DNA of 6,935 nucleotides from Acidobacteriota bacterium (lineage in GTDB: Bacteria > Acidobacteriota > Thermoanaerobaculia > Multivoradales > JAHEKO01). The notes below the pieces were generated by a model, which ran no database searches, was not told where the DNA came from, and saw only the letters and a program-made list of their open reading frames with translations. Positions within the stretch are counted from its first letter, which is position 1, and each line of letters starts with the position of its first letter. Positions 6,072-6,935 of the stretch are shown here, one piece after another. The stretch is from positions 1-6,935 of the forward strand of contig JAUWSP010000142.1 in assembly GCA_030610025.1 (NCBI GenBank), in the 5' to 3' direction. The translations under genes were made by a program, and so were the position numbers.

Positions 6072-6935
6072 GGGATAGATCTTGTTCAGCATACGTGGAT
6101 AGGGGATCGTCTCGCGCAAATGCCTCAGGCCACACACCCAGGCCACGAACCTCTCGATGCCCATTCCGAAGCCACTATGGGGAAACGTGCCGTACCGCCG
6201 CACATCCAAGTACCACTGAAAGGCTTCCAGGGGCAGGTCGTGCTCCTCGAGACGTCGCTGGAGCAGGTCATGGTCATGGATCCTCTGGCTTCCCCCAATG
6301 ATCTCCCCATACCCCTCGGGCGCCAGCACGTCGACAGCCAGGGCCAGCTCTGGGTTCTCCGGATCCGGCTCCATGTAGAAGGCCTTGAGGGCGGTCGGAT
6401 AGTGCGTCACCAGCACGGGTCGATCGAACTGCTCGGCCAGGACCGTCTCGTCATCACCTCCGAAGTCCTCGCCCCATTCGATCGACACACCCGCCTTCAC
6501 GAGCGTCTCCACGGCCTCGGTGTAGGTAATCCTGGGGAGAGGGCCGGTCGCCGCCTCGAGCTTGGAAGTGTCGCGCTCCAGTACCTTCAGTTCCTCGGCA
6601 GACCGATCGAGCACCCTGGAGACCAGGTAGCTGATGAACTCCTCAGCCAGGTCACACAACCCCCCGAACTCCAGAAAGGCCACCTCGGGCTCCACCATCC
6701 AGAACTCCATCAGATGCCGTCTCGTCTTCGACTTCTCTGCCCTGAAGGTCGGACCGAAGCAGTAGACCTTGCCGAACACGGCTGCGGCTGGCTCGAGGTA
6801 GAGCTGTCCCGATTGACTCAGGTAGGCCTGCTCGCCGAAGTAGTCGGTTTCGAACAGCGTGGAGGTTCCTTCACAGGCAGCCGGAGTCAGGATGGGTGAA
6901 TCGATGAGCACGAAGTCTCGCTCGTAGTAGAAATC
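6069..6935 (-). CDS. asnS: Asparaginyl-tRNA synthetase, C-terminal catalytic part (5' end beyond right edge)
   Basis: The enzyme attaches asparagine to tRNA-Asn in the cytoplasm using ATP. The 288 visible residues form the class II catalytic domain and align well with E. coli AsnRS. They include TPAACEG near the start, motif 2 from about residue 60 ([10 protein letters not shown], with Arg65 and Glu67, then [11 protein letters not shown]), [11 protein letters not shown] for amino-acid and ATP binding, HSGFG, and motif 3 GFGMGIER at 255-262. The chain ends in MLNKIYP. The N-terminal OB-fold anticodon domain, roughly 150 residues, lies beyond the window. The frame is open to the right edge, and the GTG at 6911 is an internal valine in DFVLIDSP, not a start. 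ASNRS rather than AspRS is indicated by the FWMVEPE and EIIGGSQR contexts and the overall match. A direct AsnRS means tRNA-Asn need not be made by the transamidation route. The EamA gene follows 12 bases after the stop. Confidence 0.96.
   Translation of the reverse strand, partial: DFYYERDFVLIDSPILTPAACEGTSTLFETDYFGEQAYLSQSGQLYLEPAAAVFGKVYCFGPTFRAEKSKTRRHLMEFWMVEPEVAFLEFGGLCDLAEEFISYLVSRVLDRSAEELKVLERDTSKLEAATGPLPRITYTEAVETLVKAGVSIEWGEDFGGDDETVLAEQFDRPVLVTHYPTALKAFYMEPDPENPELALAVDVLAPEGYGEIIGGSQRIHDHDLLQRRLEEHDLPLEAFQWYLDVRRYGTFPHSGFGMGIERFVAWVCGLRHLRETIPYPRMLNKIYP

Noticed and set aside
5110..6135. 341-codon minus-strand frame overlapping the EamA gene
   Set aside because: It is an Arg/Gly/Ser-rich out-of-frame shadow. 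The real frame shows ten helices and both EamA signatures.
6120..6899. 259-codon plus-strand frame opposite asnS
   Set aside because: It is antisense to clear AsnRS motifs, with no domain or ribosome site of its own.

Overview
The window is GC-rich (about 60% by eye), densely coding chromosomal DNA from a bacterium. The genes are mostly housekeeping, and I see no insertion sequence, phage gene, CRISPR array, tRNA or rRNA. The organism cannot be fixed from the sequence. High GC, a direct asparaginyl-tRNA synthetase, a RimO-type methylthiotransferase and a HerA-like ATPase beginning MKHYEKLG would fit a Gram-negative lineage such as Acidobacteriota or a delta-proteobacterial relative. That is a guess, not an observation.

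Layout, left to right. Bases 1-3869 hold four genes on the minus strand, transcribed right to left: rimO, then ribF (ATGA overlap), trxA (71-base gap), and a HerA/DUF87-type ATPase (91-base gap) that runs off the left edge. The ATPase is open over its whole visible 340 codons. Its reading frame has no stop in the window, so a scan for closed ORFs would miss it. An 88-base divergent intergenic region (3870-3957) with a strong inverted repeat separates rimO from a plus-strand permease of the SO_0444/UPF0718 type (3958-5097). A 62-base convergent gap follows. Then comes a minus-strand EamA-type ten-helix transporter (5160-6056), directly behind the 3' part of asnS (6069 to the right edge).

Functions. 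asnS charges tRNA-Asn, rimO modifies ribosomal protein S12, ribF makes FMN and FAD, and trxA is the general disulfide reductant. The two transporters probably export small substrates: the permease metal ions, by family membership, and the EamA protein an unknown metabolite. The minus-strand genes may share transcripts (asnS-EamA; rimO-ribF and perhaps trxA-ATPase), with the permease as an independent divergent unit.

The points most worth a second look are a His-to-Gln change in the HxGH nucleotide-binding motif of RibF, structured RNA or dyads in three intergenic gaps, a permease cytoplasmic loop without Cys or His, and the in-frame asnS/EamA junction with a TTG start. I found no convincing new multi-gene system.
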